The translations under genes were made by a program, and so were the position numbers. DNA of 32,854 nucleotides from Pseudomonadota bacterium. GTDB taxonomy: Bacteria; Pseudomonadota; Gammaproteobacteria; UBA9339. Of the stretch, positions 26,576 to 32,854 are shown piece after piece. The stretch lies in the NCBI GenBank assembly GCA_021781615.1, contig JAJXWM010000018.1, positions 1 through 32,854 of the forward strand. The letters are read 5' to 3'. Numbering within the stretch: the stretch's first letter is position 1; each line of letters begins with the position of its first letter. The notes beneath the pieces are model-generated. The model was not told the origin of the DNA and ran no database searches. It saw only the letters and a list, made by a program, of their open reading frames with translations.

Positions 26576-27538
26576 TTAAATTAATTTGTATAGGTTTTCA
26601 ATATCGTTAGCCAAAGATGAGGTATTAGATTTAAGCTTATTAATGCGATAGACAACTTGTGGAATACTTCTGTAACTGATGTTTTTAAAAAAGTCTGCAA
26701 TACTTTTGAATTTTTCGCCGGATAATTGTGCAGCAAGATAGATAGCAATTGTTCTTGGTAAGTTACCTTTTATGCGATCTACTATTTGTAACGTCTCAGG
26801 AAAAACATGGTAGTAATCAGCAACCATCTTACATATGTGTAGCATGCTTGGTTGGGTGCAAACATTTTTTTGATGAGGAATTTCCTTAGAAGGTGGTTGT
26901 TTAGTTAAATACATCTCGTTAATTTGTTTATTAAATACATCAGATCCCAATATTGGCAATAATTTGGTTTTGCGATAAAAATTTTCTAATTCATGATCTG
27001 TTTTTTCCATAATAAATAAAGAGTATTTGTTTTTTTGTTGTTTTGTCCCAAAATAAGAAAGCGTTTCTTTAGTGTAAAGCCAGTCGGGTGATGTAGCGTT
27101 TTTACTATAAAATTGATAACTAGACCAATGGTATTTAATTGGATGTTTAACTATACCCGCTTTGACAGGATTTAAATGTATGTAACGACTAAGGCGAAGT
27201 AAATAGTTTTCTGCATCAACCAAAACTGATTTATATCGACCACGAAACAATGCCCCATCTTTTTTATATTTCCTGTTGTAGTATTGAGTATATAAACCGT
27301 CTAAATGTCGCATTCCTCTGCTTAAATTTGCAAGAGGAGTGCGTACTAGAATATGGTAATGATTAGGCATTAAACAATAGGCATGTATTTCAAAACGGTA
27401 TCGACGATGTATTTGCAATAAAAGGTCTAAAAACATTTTGTAATCATTATTACTGTGAAATATAGCTACACGGGAAGCTCCGCGATTTATTACATGATAC
27501 CAGGCATTCGTATATAGTATGCGTAAGGGTCTAGACAT
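26576..27538 (-). CDS. REP-associated tyrosine transposase (RAYT), Y1/HUH family
   Basis: 320 aa and apparently intact. The HUH metal-binding pair is His60 and His62 in CLMPNHYHILVRT, followed by LSRGMRHLDGLY, RYKSVLVDAENYLLRLSRYI and HLNPVKAG. Tyr112 in ENYLL is the likely nucleophile by position. The C-terminal third (about 220-320, QIVDRIKGNLPRTIAIYLAA) resembles a DnaA-C-like DNA-binding module common in longer RAYTs. The enzyme cleaves single-stranded DNA next to REP hairpins through a 5'-phosphotyrosine link. It is the only undamaged RAYT here; remnants lie at 1-126, 12809-13145 and 28927-29215. No clear ribosome binding site precedes ATG 27538. Confidence 0.9.
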   Translation of the reverse strand: MSRPLRILYTNAWYHVINRGASRVAIFHSNNDYKMFLDLLLQIHRRYRFEIHAYCLMPNHYHILVRTPLANLSRGMRHLDGLYTQYYNRKYKKDGALFRGRYKSVLVDAENYLLRLSRYIHLNPVKAGIVKHPIKYHWSSYQFYSKNATSPDWLYTKETLSYFGTKQQKNKYSLFIMEKTDHELENFYRKTKLLPILGSDVFNKQINEMYLTKQPPSKEIPHQKNVCTQPSMLHICKMVADYYHVFPETLQIVDRIKGNLPRTIAIYLAAQLSGEKFKSIADFFKNISYRSIPQVVYRINKLKSNTSSLANDIENLYKLI

Positions 27539-27628
27539 AATGATAACATCATGTCAAAAAGAAGTGGCTTGTGAAATACCGTGATAATTCCTGGGTATTA
27601 ACTTCAATTATTTATGGTTTTTGTTGTA

Positions 27629-27660
27629 AGTTGTTGGGACTTGACCCTGGGACTTGTTGG
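27629..27660. repeat. GGGTCAAGTCC repeat, inverted copy 5' of RAYT
   Basis: TTGTTGGGACTTGACCCTG, followed by a partial second GGGACTTGTTGGGACTTG. It separates the RAYT from the truncated IS3 OrfA gene. Confidence 0.85.
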
Positions 27661-27669
27661 GACTTGTAG

Positions 27670-27812
27670 CTTCTTGCCCAAGTAACTAAGGTGCCTAATG
27701 GAATCCCTAGCTCACTACTGACTTGGGCATATGTTCGATCACCTGTTAAAAATAACCTCACCGCATTTAATTTAAATTCCTTATCATATGTTCTTACTCT
27801 AGCTTGATTCAT
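27670..27812 (-). pseudogene. IS3-family OrfA N-terminal fragment
   Basis: It begins at ATG 27812 with GAGG upstream. About 47 codons of the helix-turn-helix transposase_8 domain remain: TYDKEFKLNAVRLFLTGDRT, then YAQVSSELGIPLGTLVTWAR. The frame then runs into the GGGACTTG repeat near 27670. The leucine-zipper end of OrfA and all of OrfB are missing. Confidence 0.7.
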
Positions 27813-28091
27813 GCTATACCTCAAAATTAACAAAGATCTATATTCTTTGTTTGTCTTCGGTATGTCTACTAAATGGTAGCAAGATCATACCAATGAGATA
27901 GGCATGGTTGGAATTTCGCAGTTGTCTTAGTTTTTTGACGTTTTCAGACTTTTTTGAGCATGTTAGCAAAAAAACTTGCTAATGCTTGTGCAAAAGTTAA
28001 AATTAGCATGTTTTTTATCGTGTTTCTTCTCGAATTAATTAGAGAATGACATGGTCATGATTTAAAAACAACCTAACCAAGGTGATTGTTT
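27813..28091. other. Intergenic region upstream of lipoprotein gene
   Basis: No gene. It holds the palindrome TTAGCAA-aaaaaac-TTGCTAA (27963-27982) about 110 bp before the lipoprotein start, a possible operator or hairpin. A partial TTAGCATG direct repeat occurs shortly after, near 28003. Confidence 0.4.
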
Positions 28092-28898
28092 ATGAAAAAT
28101 TGTACTCTTGTTTTGCTTAAATTGTTATTTGTCATTGCCATGCTTGGTTTGTTATCTGGTTGTTTTGATGATAACGATAACTTAGTTGATTCTAATAAAG
28201 TCTATAATAAAAAAGAAACCGCCAACGATCAATCAGCACTGTCGGATCCAGAATATTCTTCAGATTCTAACTCTCCTCCTACAGAAGCCGACACCTATTT
28301 TTCTTATTGGAAACAAGAAATCCCTATATCTACCTCTCAAGAAACACCTATACTTACTTCTAGAGACGCTTCAAAAAGGTCATATACTCCTTCTGCTCTT
28401 AATGATAATTCTGATTTTTCTATAGAAATACCTATCAAGCGTCTAAATCTTGAGTGGCAAAACTTATTTTCAGCCCCCCCTACTAAAGAAGACCCTCAAA
28501 AAAAAGGACGCCTTTATACAATTATAGATTTGTTAAATCGTATTATAAAGAAGAGCAGTTCTTCTAGTGAAGATATCCCCACAATTAAATTGGCTAGACA
28601 TTATGATGTTGATCTGCCAGAAGGATGGGGTCTTGAAAAAAATGATGACAAGACAATGGTGCTGGCGCATGGACCTATTGCTAATATTTTAGCAGCCAAT
28701 TTTATGGCTTTTGGTGCTAGAGAAACATCGGAAAGTAGTGATCTTATTAGCTTTGCTATTGTTATTGCAGAAAAGAGAGTAATGGAAAATACAGTGAGTG
28801 TTGAAGTCTGGCAAGTAACCGTTCCTTTTAATATGGTTAAGGAAATATGGCAAGCAAAAGTAAAAGCTGAAGCTGAATCCAGTGCCTCTAAAATCTGA
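28092..28898 (+). CDS. Lipoprotein of unknown function
   Basis: 268 aa from ATG 28092, with AAGGTG upstream (TTG 28086 is an alternative). The lipobox LLSGC gives Cys24 as the lipid-modified residue; Phe at +2 favours the outer membrane. A disordered acidic Ser/Thr-rich stretch (about 25-130) is followed by a folded C-terminal domain (about 145-268) with YDVDLPEGWGLEKNDDKTMV, then FAIVIAEKR and EVWQVTVPF. No family recognised. The coding sequence is intact, and a GGGTCGAGTCCTG repeat begins right after the stop. Confidence 0.75.
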   Translation: MKNCTLVLLKLLFVIAMLGLLSGCFDDNDNLVDSNKVYNKKETANDQSALSDPEYSSDSNSPPTEADTYFSYWKQEIPISTSQETPILTSRDASKRSYTPSALNDNSDFSIEIPIKRLNLEWQNLFSAPPTKEDPQKKGRLYTIIDLLNRIIKKSSSSSEDIPTIKLARHYDVDLPEGWGLEKNDDKTMVLAHGPIANILAANFMAFGARETSESSDLISFAIVIAEKRVMENTVSVEVWQVTVPFNMVKEIWQAKVKAEAESSASKI

Positions 28899-28902
28899 AT
28901 CT

Positions 28903-28929
28903 GGGGTCGAGTCCTGTCAACCGACAGCG
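28903..28929. repeat. GGGTCGAGTCCTG repeat variant with CAACCGACAGC
   Basis: It begins a few bases after the lipoprotein stop and forms the truncation point of the RAYT remnant. GTCAACCGACAGC here is inverted against GCTGTCGGTTGTC at 29310-29322 on the other side of that remnant. Confidence 0.75.
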
Positions 28930-29215
28930 ATCCATCTTTTTTATATTTGTGATTGTAATGGCAAGTATACAAGCTATTCAAATATCTCATGCCATCGCTT
29001 AAGTTTGCTAAAGGCGTACGTATTAAGATATGGTAATGGTTAGGCATTAAGCAATAAGAGTGGATCTCGAAGCTATAGCGAGTATGTAATTTATCGAAGA
29101 TATTTATAAAGGTCTGATAGTCATTATTATTGTGAAAAATTGTAACGCGAGCGGCACCACGATTCATAACGTGATACCAAGCATTGCTATATAACAATCG
29201 TAAATGTCTTGCCAC
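28927..29215 (-). pseudogene. RAYT N-terminal fragment (second subfamily)
   Basis: About 96 codons from ATG 29215: WYHVMNRGAARVTIFHNNND, the HUH motif PNHYHILIRTPLANLS and KKYKKDG equivalents. It is clearly related to, but diverged from, the intact copy. The frame is cut at CAACCGACAGCG. The open frame continues antisense through the lipoprotein gene, but that extension is not transposase. Confidence 0.8.
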
Positions 29216-29429
29216 TATAAAATAATGTCAAAAGTTACTCAGCAATGGAATACAGTGGTTTTATCTATATGGTGTTTTGGGCGTCGAATTACTATCAAAA
29301 TCTTCGGATTGGCTGTCGGTTGTCAAGTTTAAAGAGGTAATAAAAAGTAGTACAGTCCTTTTGACGGGGTCAATAAAAGTTTATTTTATCGCCCCAAATT
29401 TAAACCTAAAATTATAGGAGGACTGTACC
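29216..29429. other. Leader of the IS110-family element, with paired segments
   Basis: 29310-29325 is the inverted partner of the repeat at 28914-28929. GTACAGTCCT (29350-29359) is inverted at 29419-29428, right before the start codon. Between them GGGG...ATAAAA...TTTTAT...CCCC can fold into a hairpin (about 29365-29394). This could be the element's left end with a structured RNA. Confidence 0.45.
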
Positions 29430-30507
29430 GTGAGAGATTATACTAAAGACTAAAGAAGTTATTTATATTGGAATAGATGTACATAAAAAAACTTATTTTG
29501 TGACAACCATATGCAATGGTACTGTAGTAAAAAGAGATACCATAGCAGCTTACCCAGGAGAATTAGTGAGGTATATAAAAAAATATTTTAATGGAGCTAA
29601 AGTAAATACTGTTTATGAGGCTGGTTTTAGCGGATTTTATTTACATAGGTACCTTATAGCCCAAGGCATCAATAACATTGTCGTACACTCAGGAGCCATT
29701 GAAACAGCCGCCAGGAACAGGGTTAAGACAGACAAAAGGGACTCATTAAAAATGGCAGAACAGCTGTCAGATGGAAAATTAAAAGGTATAAACGTGCCAA
29801 GTGAAAAAAGAGAGTTTTTTCGTATGATAACTAGAACCAGAGACCAGCTAGTTACTAACAAAAAACGTATAGGGAATCAATTAAAAAGTCTTTTATTTAC
29901 CCAAGGGCTTATAGATCCACAAGATGATATGAAAGTTTGCAAAACCTGGATTAAAAAGATACAGCAGCTTGAGATGTCAGAGGAGCTAAAATACAGCGTT
30001 GATTTGTTTATTCATTTTTGGCTTGATTTAGATGCCAAATTACAAGAAATATTGAAGAAGCTAAATAAGCAAGCAAAAACAGACACAATAGATAAAATGT
30101 ACAGATCAGCTCCTGGAATTGGTGCGCTAAGTGCAAGGATATTAGCTAATGAACTAGGTGACATGAGCCATTTTTATAGTGAAAAGGGGTTATTTAGTTA
30201 TACTGGACTCACACCAAGCGAATACTCTTCAGGAGAACACAAACATCTTGGAAATATTAGTCGCCAAGGAAAGGCCTTGCTACGAATGATATTAGTACAA
30301 ATAGCCTGGAGGAGTATAAAACAAGATCGGCGTTTATTAGAGGTATTTGAGCGGATAAGTAAAAAAGCTGGTAAAAAAAGAGCTATAGTTGCGATAGCGA
30401 GAAAGATTATAGGATGTATTCGATTATGTTTTAAAGCTGGAGCAGTATGGTGCACTAACGCGCCTGCTAGCAAAGAGGTTTTAACTGCGAAGGCAAAGGC
30501 TTGTTGA
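29430..30507 (+). CDS. IS110-family transposase with a frameshift near the start
   Basis: The long frame (29500-30507, 335 codons) is a nearly complete IS110-type recombinase: VYEAGFSGFYL, KTDKRDSLKMAEQL, APGIGALSARILANELGD, FSYTGLTPSEYSSG and HLGNISRQGKALLR. The DEDD Asp in YIGIDVHKKT is encoded upstream in the same frame (about 29464-29490), but no good start lies in that frame. The well-placed start GTG 29430 (AGGAGG at 29417) reads VRDYTKD then stops; removing one base near 29451 joins it to KEVIYIGID. So it is either inactivated by one inserted base or depends on recoding. IS110 elements recombine without classic terminal repeats and use a bridge RNA. Confidence 0.8.
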
Positions 30508-30542
30508 TTCGTCTTTGTGCGGCTTGCGCCGCAGTCGACGAA
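30508..30542 (+). other. Strong hairpin directly after the IS110 stop codon
   Basis: TTCGTC/GACGAA outside and TGCGGC-ttgc-GCCGCA inside form a nested stem starting at the base after TGA. There is no T-run. It may be part of the element's structured right end or a processing signal. Confidence 0.55.
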
Positions 30543-30904
30543 TTTCGTAAAAAAACAAAAAGAGGAGTTATTAAAAATTTTATTATAATGTTTTTTTGGT
30601 GACCTCGCGTCAAGTCCTGTGGCAATTAATTGACCACGTTGTTAAGTTTGGGGCACCAGCTTAATGAACTCGAAAGATTAACTTGTGGCGATTTTACGAA
30701 ATTGACCACGAATAGCAGATAGGGCAACTAAGCCAAATTCGAGCAAACATAAACAATAAAAAATTTAATAACGATACTTTTTGCTAGTGTAAGAACTTGT
30801 ATATTTAGTTATTCGGGATCCATGAAAAGATCCTAATGGATTGTATTGCTTAAATAGCTTGACAATTCACATGGCGGACTTGACCCTGGGGCCTTCTGGG
30901 GCTC
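30543..30904. repeat. Non-coding stretch with GTGG/CCAC palindromes and GGGTCAAGTCC copies
   Basis: GTGGCAATTAATTGACCACG (30619-30638) and a longer relative with the same ends (30685-30710) are imperfect palindromes. CGTCAAGTCCTG (30608-30619) and GGACTTGACCCTGGGG (30876-30891) are repeat-family copies in opposite orientations. No gene seen. Confidence 0.6.
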
Positions 30905-31079
30905 TAAAAAGGAGCTGGCGGAAAAGCTTAGTATAACTCCAAAAGAGCTTGAAAAACTTAAGTCATCCGATTTTTACAATAAATTGGTAAATAAAATTTC
31001 TTTGCCATTAGCAATGTTATATTGTGCTACAAGTTTTGTAGGCGATAAGCATAAGTTTAAAGAACAGCCTGCTAAATAA
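30905..31079 (+). pseudogene. C-terminal fragment of the small unknown protein family
   Basis: The open codons KKELAEKLSITPKELEKLKS, then FYNKLVNKISLPLAMLYCAT and a stop at 31077-31079, match the C-terminus of the protein at 10446-10772 over about 50 residues. There is no start codon; homology begins right after the GGACTTGACCCTGGGG repeat. It lies 137 bp upstream of the beta-lactamase-like gene. Confidence 0.65.
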
Positions 31080-31114
31080 AAATATAACCTCGGTTGTAAC
31101 TTAATATAATTAAA

Positions 31115-31143
31115 TTGACAATAATGAATAAATACTTTAGTTA
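31115..31143 (+). promoter_or_regulatory. Possible promoter of the beta-lactamase-like gene
   Basis: A perfect TTGACA at 31115-31120 is followed after 17 nt by a poor TAGTTA. A TTATATAA box near 31172-31179 is an alternative -10 region. Weak evidence. Confidence 0.3.
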
Positions 31144-31216
31144 GTAAACTAAGTTTTTTATAGGCACTAGGTTATATAAAAATATTTCAAGATAAAGTTA
31201 ATATTAGAGGTAAAAC

Positions 31217-32140
31217 ATGAGGTTACTGCTATTGAATACAATAAAACTAATTATAATCGTAGTGTTAATTTCTTTTTGTAATATTTCAAGTGCACTTAAC
31301 TACACTAAGAATAATTTTACTATTTTAAATAAATTGAAAAATCTTGAATCCGGCACTGAAGGGCGTTTAGGAATTTTTGCTGTTAATACTGAAAATGAAC
31401 ATGTAATCAAGTATCGTGCCAATGAAATTTTTCCAACTGGATGCACATCTAAAACAATTGGAGTTGCAGCAGTTTTAAAAAAATGCATGATTAATCCTTC
31501 TATTCTTTCAAAAAGAATTAAATACACTAAAGAGGAGCTAGCTGAATGGAGTCCTGTTACTAAAAAATATGTTCTTGACGGAATGACAGTTCAGGAACTT
31601 TGTGCTGCCTCAATTAGTCTTTCTGATAATACAGCAATGAATCTTCTTTTGAAACTAATTGGTGGTATTCAAGGAATGAATGACTTTGCTCGCTATATAG
31701 GAGATTATTCATTTAGACAAGATAATGATTGGCCAGCAGAAGCTTTTTCAGGTGGAGCAGGTAATTTAAAAGATTCGTCAACTCCTAAAGCTATGGTAGA
31801 GAGTTTTCGCAAATTAACTTTAGGCAAGGTGTTAGACAGACCACAGAGGGATCTATTTACTACTTGGTTAATAAATACACAAACTGGTTCTGCTAGAATT
31901 AGGTCAGGTATCCCAGAAGGTTGGATAGTTGGCGATAAAACTGGGAGTGGTGCTTACGGATCGACAAATGATCTTGCGATTGTTTGGCCCCCAAAACATG
32001 CCCCAGTCTTAATAGGAATTTACTATACAAGCGATAATTCGAAAGCAACAAGAAGAGAAGATGTACTATGTACAGCGACGAGGTTTTTAATTGAAGAATT
32101 TGTTAAGAAAGATAAAAAACTACAAACTCGTAGTCTTTAA
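31217..32140 (+). CDS. Class A beta-lactamase-fold protein with altered active site
   Basis: 307 aa; GAGG lies 6 nt before ATG 31217. Signal peptide about 1-26 (ending NISSALN). The class A frame is clear: FPTGCTSKTIGVAAVL, SDN at 136-138, FRQDNDWPAEAF in the omega loop, KTGSG from Lys241 and YGSTNDLAIVWPP. Ungapped alignment from the family FPMCSTFK motif places Cys76 at Ambler position 70, where the catalytic serine belongs, with Lys79 kept; the 60-residue spacing to SDN is exact. At Ambler 166, where Glu activates the water, there is Trp172; the omega loop seems one residue longer, and Asn170 (Ambler) is also not conserved. Ser130 and the KTG motif remain. Ordinary penicillin hydrolysis is therefore unlikely; a cysteine-acyl enzyme, a beta-lactam-binding protein or a decaying enzyme are possible. 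Confidence 0.85.
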   Translation: MRLLLLNTIKLIIIVVLISFCNISSALNYTKNNFTILNKLKNLESGTEGRLGIFAVNTENEHVIKYRANEIFPTGCTSKTIGVAAVLKKCMINPSILSKRIKYTKEELAEWSPVTKKYVLDGMTVQELCAASISLSDNTAMNLLLKLIGGIQGMNDFARYIGDYSFRQDNDWPAEAFSGGAGNLKDSSTPKAMVESFRKLTLGKVLDRPQRDLFTTWLINTQTGSARIRSGIPEGWIVGDKTGSGAYGSTNDLAIVWPPKHAPVLIGIYYTSDNSKATRREDVLCTATRFLIEEFVKKDKKLQTRSL

Positions 32141-32239
32141 AAATCTAAAAGAGTATCAGAAAAAATGCTGGTTTTCTTTATCAGTGCCTCAGCAGGCACT
32201 CGACTTAAGCGTCTTGAAACAACATGAAACAAAAAAACT
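32141..32239. other. Short spacer with hairpin after beta-lactamase-like gene
   Basis: AGTGCC-tcagca-GGCACT (32183-32200) forms a 6-bp stem 43 nt after the stop, without a T-run. No gene supported. Confidence 0.4.
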
Positions 32240-32350
32240 GGGGTCGAGTCCTGATCATATCATACCCCACAAGTTATTCCATAAACTGCCTCAAATGCTT
32301 CTCTGGCCTTTAGATGTTCCTGCATGTTTCTAAGTCCAATCCACATGAGA
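32240..32350 (-). pseudogene. Tail fragment of a second Tn5-like transposase, joined to a repeat
   Basis: Minus-strand codons MWIGLRNMQEHLKAREAFEA, then VYGITCGV and stop at 32260-32262, match the extreme C-terminus of IS4/Tn5-type transposases and differ from the 15817-17192 copy. GGGGTCGAGTCCTGA (32240-32254) lies just beyond the stop, as at 17375-17389. The other side is cut at the palindrome beginning 32351. Confidence 0.6.
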
Positions 32351-32427
32351 CCATCAGGGTCAAATCCCAACAACTAACAACGAAACGAAATGGTTTTCGT
32401 TGTTAGTTGTTGAGTTGACCCTGATGG
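32351..32427. repeat. Large repeat-family palindrome (paired GGGTCAA copies)
   Basis: Arms 32351-32385 and 32394-32427 pair over 13 bp (CCATCAGGGTCAA) and 18 bp (CAACAACTAACAACGAAA) with a small mismatch region between, and a loop of about 8 nt. This is two head-to-head copies of the window's repeat, a BIME-like arrangement. Confidence 0.85.
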
Positions 32428-32675
32428 ATTCTATAGTTAGAGATAGTGTACGACATACATTTCGTTATGTAAGCAATGTACCTCTAAATGATGAAAACTT
32501 TGATTGTCGAGTAAATGTACTGGAATCTTGGGAAGAAAAACCTAAGGAGTTTTATCTATTGAGTGCTAATAAAAAATTATTGGATAAGGTACTTATAGGG
32601 GTTTATTGCTTATATAGCTCAAATTGGGCAGGGTGGAACTCAGGTTTAGAAGACAGTTTCTTGGAAATTATATAG
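32424..32675 (+). CDS. Unidentified partial ORF
   Basis: 83 codons from ATG 32424, whose first bases lie inside the palindrome. The sequence looks coding (DSVRHTFRYVSNVPLNDENF, WEEKPKEFYLLSANKKLLDK, YSSNWAGWNSGLEDSFLEII) but has no ribosome binding site. It probably represents the 3' part of a larger gene cut by the repeat. No family recognised, no signal peptide. Confidence 0.4.
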   Translation: MDSIVRDSVRHTFRYVSNVPLNDENFDCRVNVLESWEEKPKEFYLLSANKKLLDKVLIGVYCLYSSNWAGWNSGLEDSFLEII

Positions 32676-32704
32676 GGATGTAGATATTACGGACTAAATA
32701 ATCA

Positions 32705-32736
32705 CGATTCCTGCTTTTTTAAAAAAGCGGGAATCG
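32705..32736. repeat. Near-perfect 32-bp palindrome related to ATTCCC repeats
   Basis: CGATTCCTGC followed by six T and six A, then GCGGGAATCG. All 16 base pairs form, with one T-G pair. Read as RNA it could serve as a bidirectional terminator-like hairpin. Confidence 0.7.
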
Positions 32737-32854
32737 ATGAAGAAATCCTGTTCACCTGTTAGTAACATGCAAACTTGTCCGGTTTTAATAACATGCGAGT
32801 TGTCCGAAAATATTTCCTAATATATCCCCAATTGTTGAGCTTGTGGACCCTGTG
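32737..32854. other. Window end: short direct repeats, possible element terminus
   Basis: TAACATGCAAACTTGTCCG and TAACATGCGAGTTGTCCG are near-identical direct repeats, 25 bp apart (about 32763-32806). Repeated TTGTCCG blocks occur at ends of some insertion sequences, but no transposase is visible inside the window. Confidence 0.4.

Larger units (their letters stand above)
26434..27649 (-). mobile_element. RAYT unit flanked by inverted repeats (REPtron-like)
   Basis: The 26434-26454 repeat is the exact reverse complement of 27629-27649, so the transposase gene sits between inverted copies of the same 21-bp sequence. RAYT genes are known to be flanked by REP sequences that their product recognises and nicks. 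Confidence 0.7.

Noticed and set aside
28601-29215. A single 204-codon minus-strand ORF
   Set aside because: Only the first 96 codons are RAYT. The rest runs antisense through the lipoprotein gene, which has a signal peptide, lipobox and its own start, so the long ORF is a chimera of a remnant and a shadow.
1-32854. tRNA or rRNA genes
   Set aside because: I found no T-loop-like or rRNA-like segments on either strand by eye.

Overview
The window is AT-rich (by eye below 40% GC) and reads as accessory DNA from a gammaproteobacterium. The gene set points to a host-associated, probably intracellular, Legionella/Coxiella/Berkiella-like lineage: an LssB/LapB-type type I secretion operon, eukaryote-like ankyrin and leucine-rich-repeat proteins, a DXD-type sugar transferase with an ankyrin-like N-terminus, and a DUF1566 (Lcl C-terminal type) surface protein. 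The placement is inferred from protein families only; no rRNA or core gene is present to confirm it.

Layout. 1-126: edge of a REP-associated tyrosine transposase (RAYT) remnant. 541-1830: secreted glycosyltransferase-like protein. 2020-9157 (minus): a four-gene unit in the order RTX/VCBS protein, TolC-like outer membrane channel, LapB-type ABC exporter, HlyD-like adaptor, i.e. an exported substrate with its dedicated exporter. 9600-10772: transposase fragment, a GC-richer structured segment and a small unknown gene. 11075-12802: exported subtilisin-like protease with a TATGC x4 repeat just upstream of a good promoter. 12809-13660: RAYT and group II intron reverse transcriptase remnants. 13711-15243 (minus): exported LRR protein. 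15817-17192 (minus): decayed IS4/Tn5-like transposase. 17403-19174 (minus): a candidate papain-like protease and an ankyrin protein whose start codon lies inside the protease stop region. 19285-23110 (minus) and 23382-26345 (plus): secreted beta-propeller paralogues transcribed divergently from a region holding a perfect 14-bp inverted repeat, plus a membrane-anchored IPT/TIG protein. 26434-27649: an apparently intact RAYT between inverted repeats. 28092-28898: lipoprotein. 29430-30507: IS110-family transposase with a frameshifted start. 31217-32140: class A beta-lactamase-fold protein lacking two catalytic residues. 32141-32854: repeat-rich end with an unidentified partial ORF.

Two themes tie the window together. 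First, most intact genes encode exported or host-directed proteins (protease, adhesin-like proteins, ankyrin, LRR, lipoprotein). Second, a repeat family with core GGGTCAAGTCC (and variants GGTGCCAGGTCCTGAC and GGGTCGAGTCCTG) lies at the broken end of many gene fragments here: RAYT, IS3 OrfA, ISNCY-like transposase, Tn5-like tails and a small-protein paralogue. It flanks the intact RAYT in inverted orientation. I infer a RAYT-mobilised repeat family that has been reshaping this region.

The strongest candidates for something new are the beta-lactamase-fold protein with Cys in place of Ser70 and Trp in place of Glu166, the coupled protease-like/ankyrin pair, and the small unknown protein family that precedes two secreted hydrolase genes.
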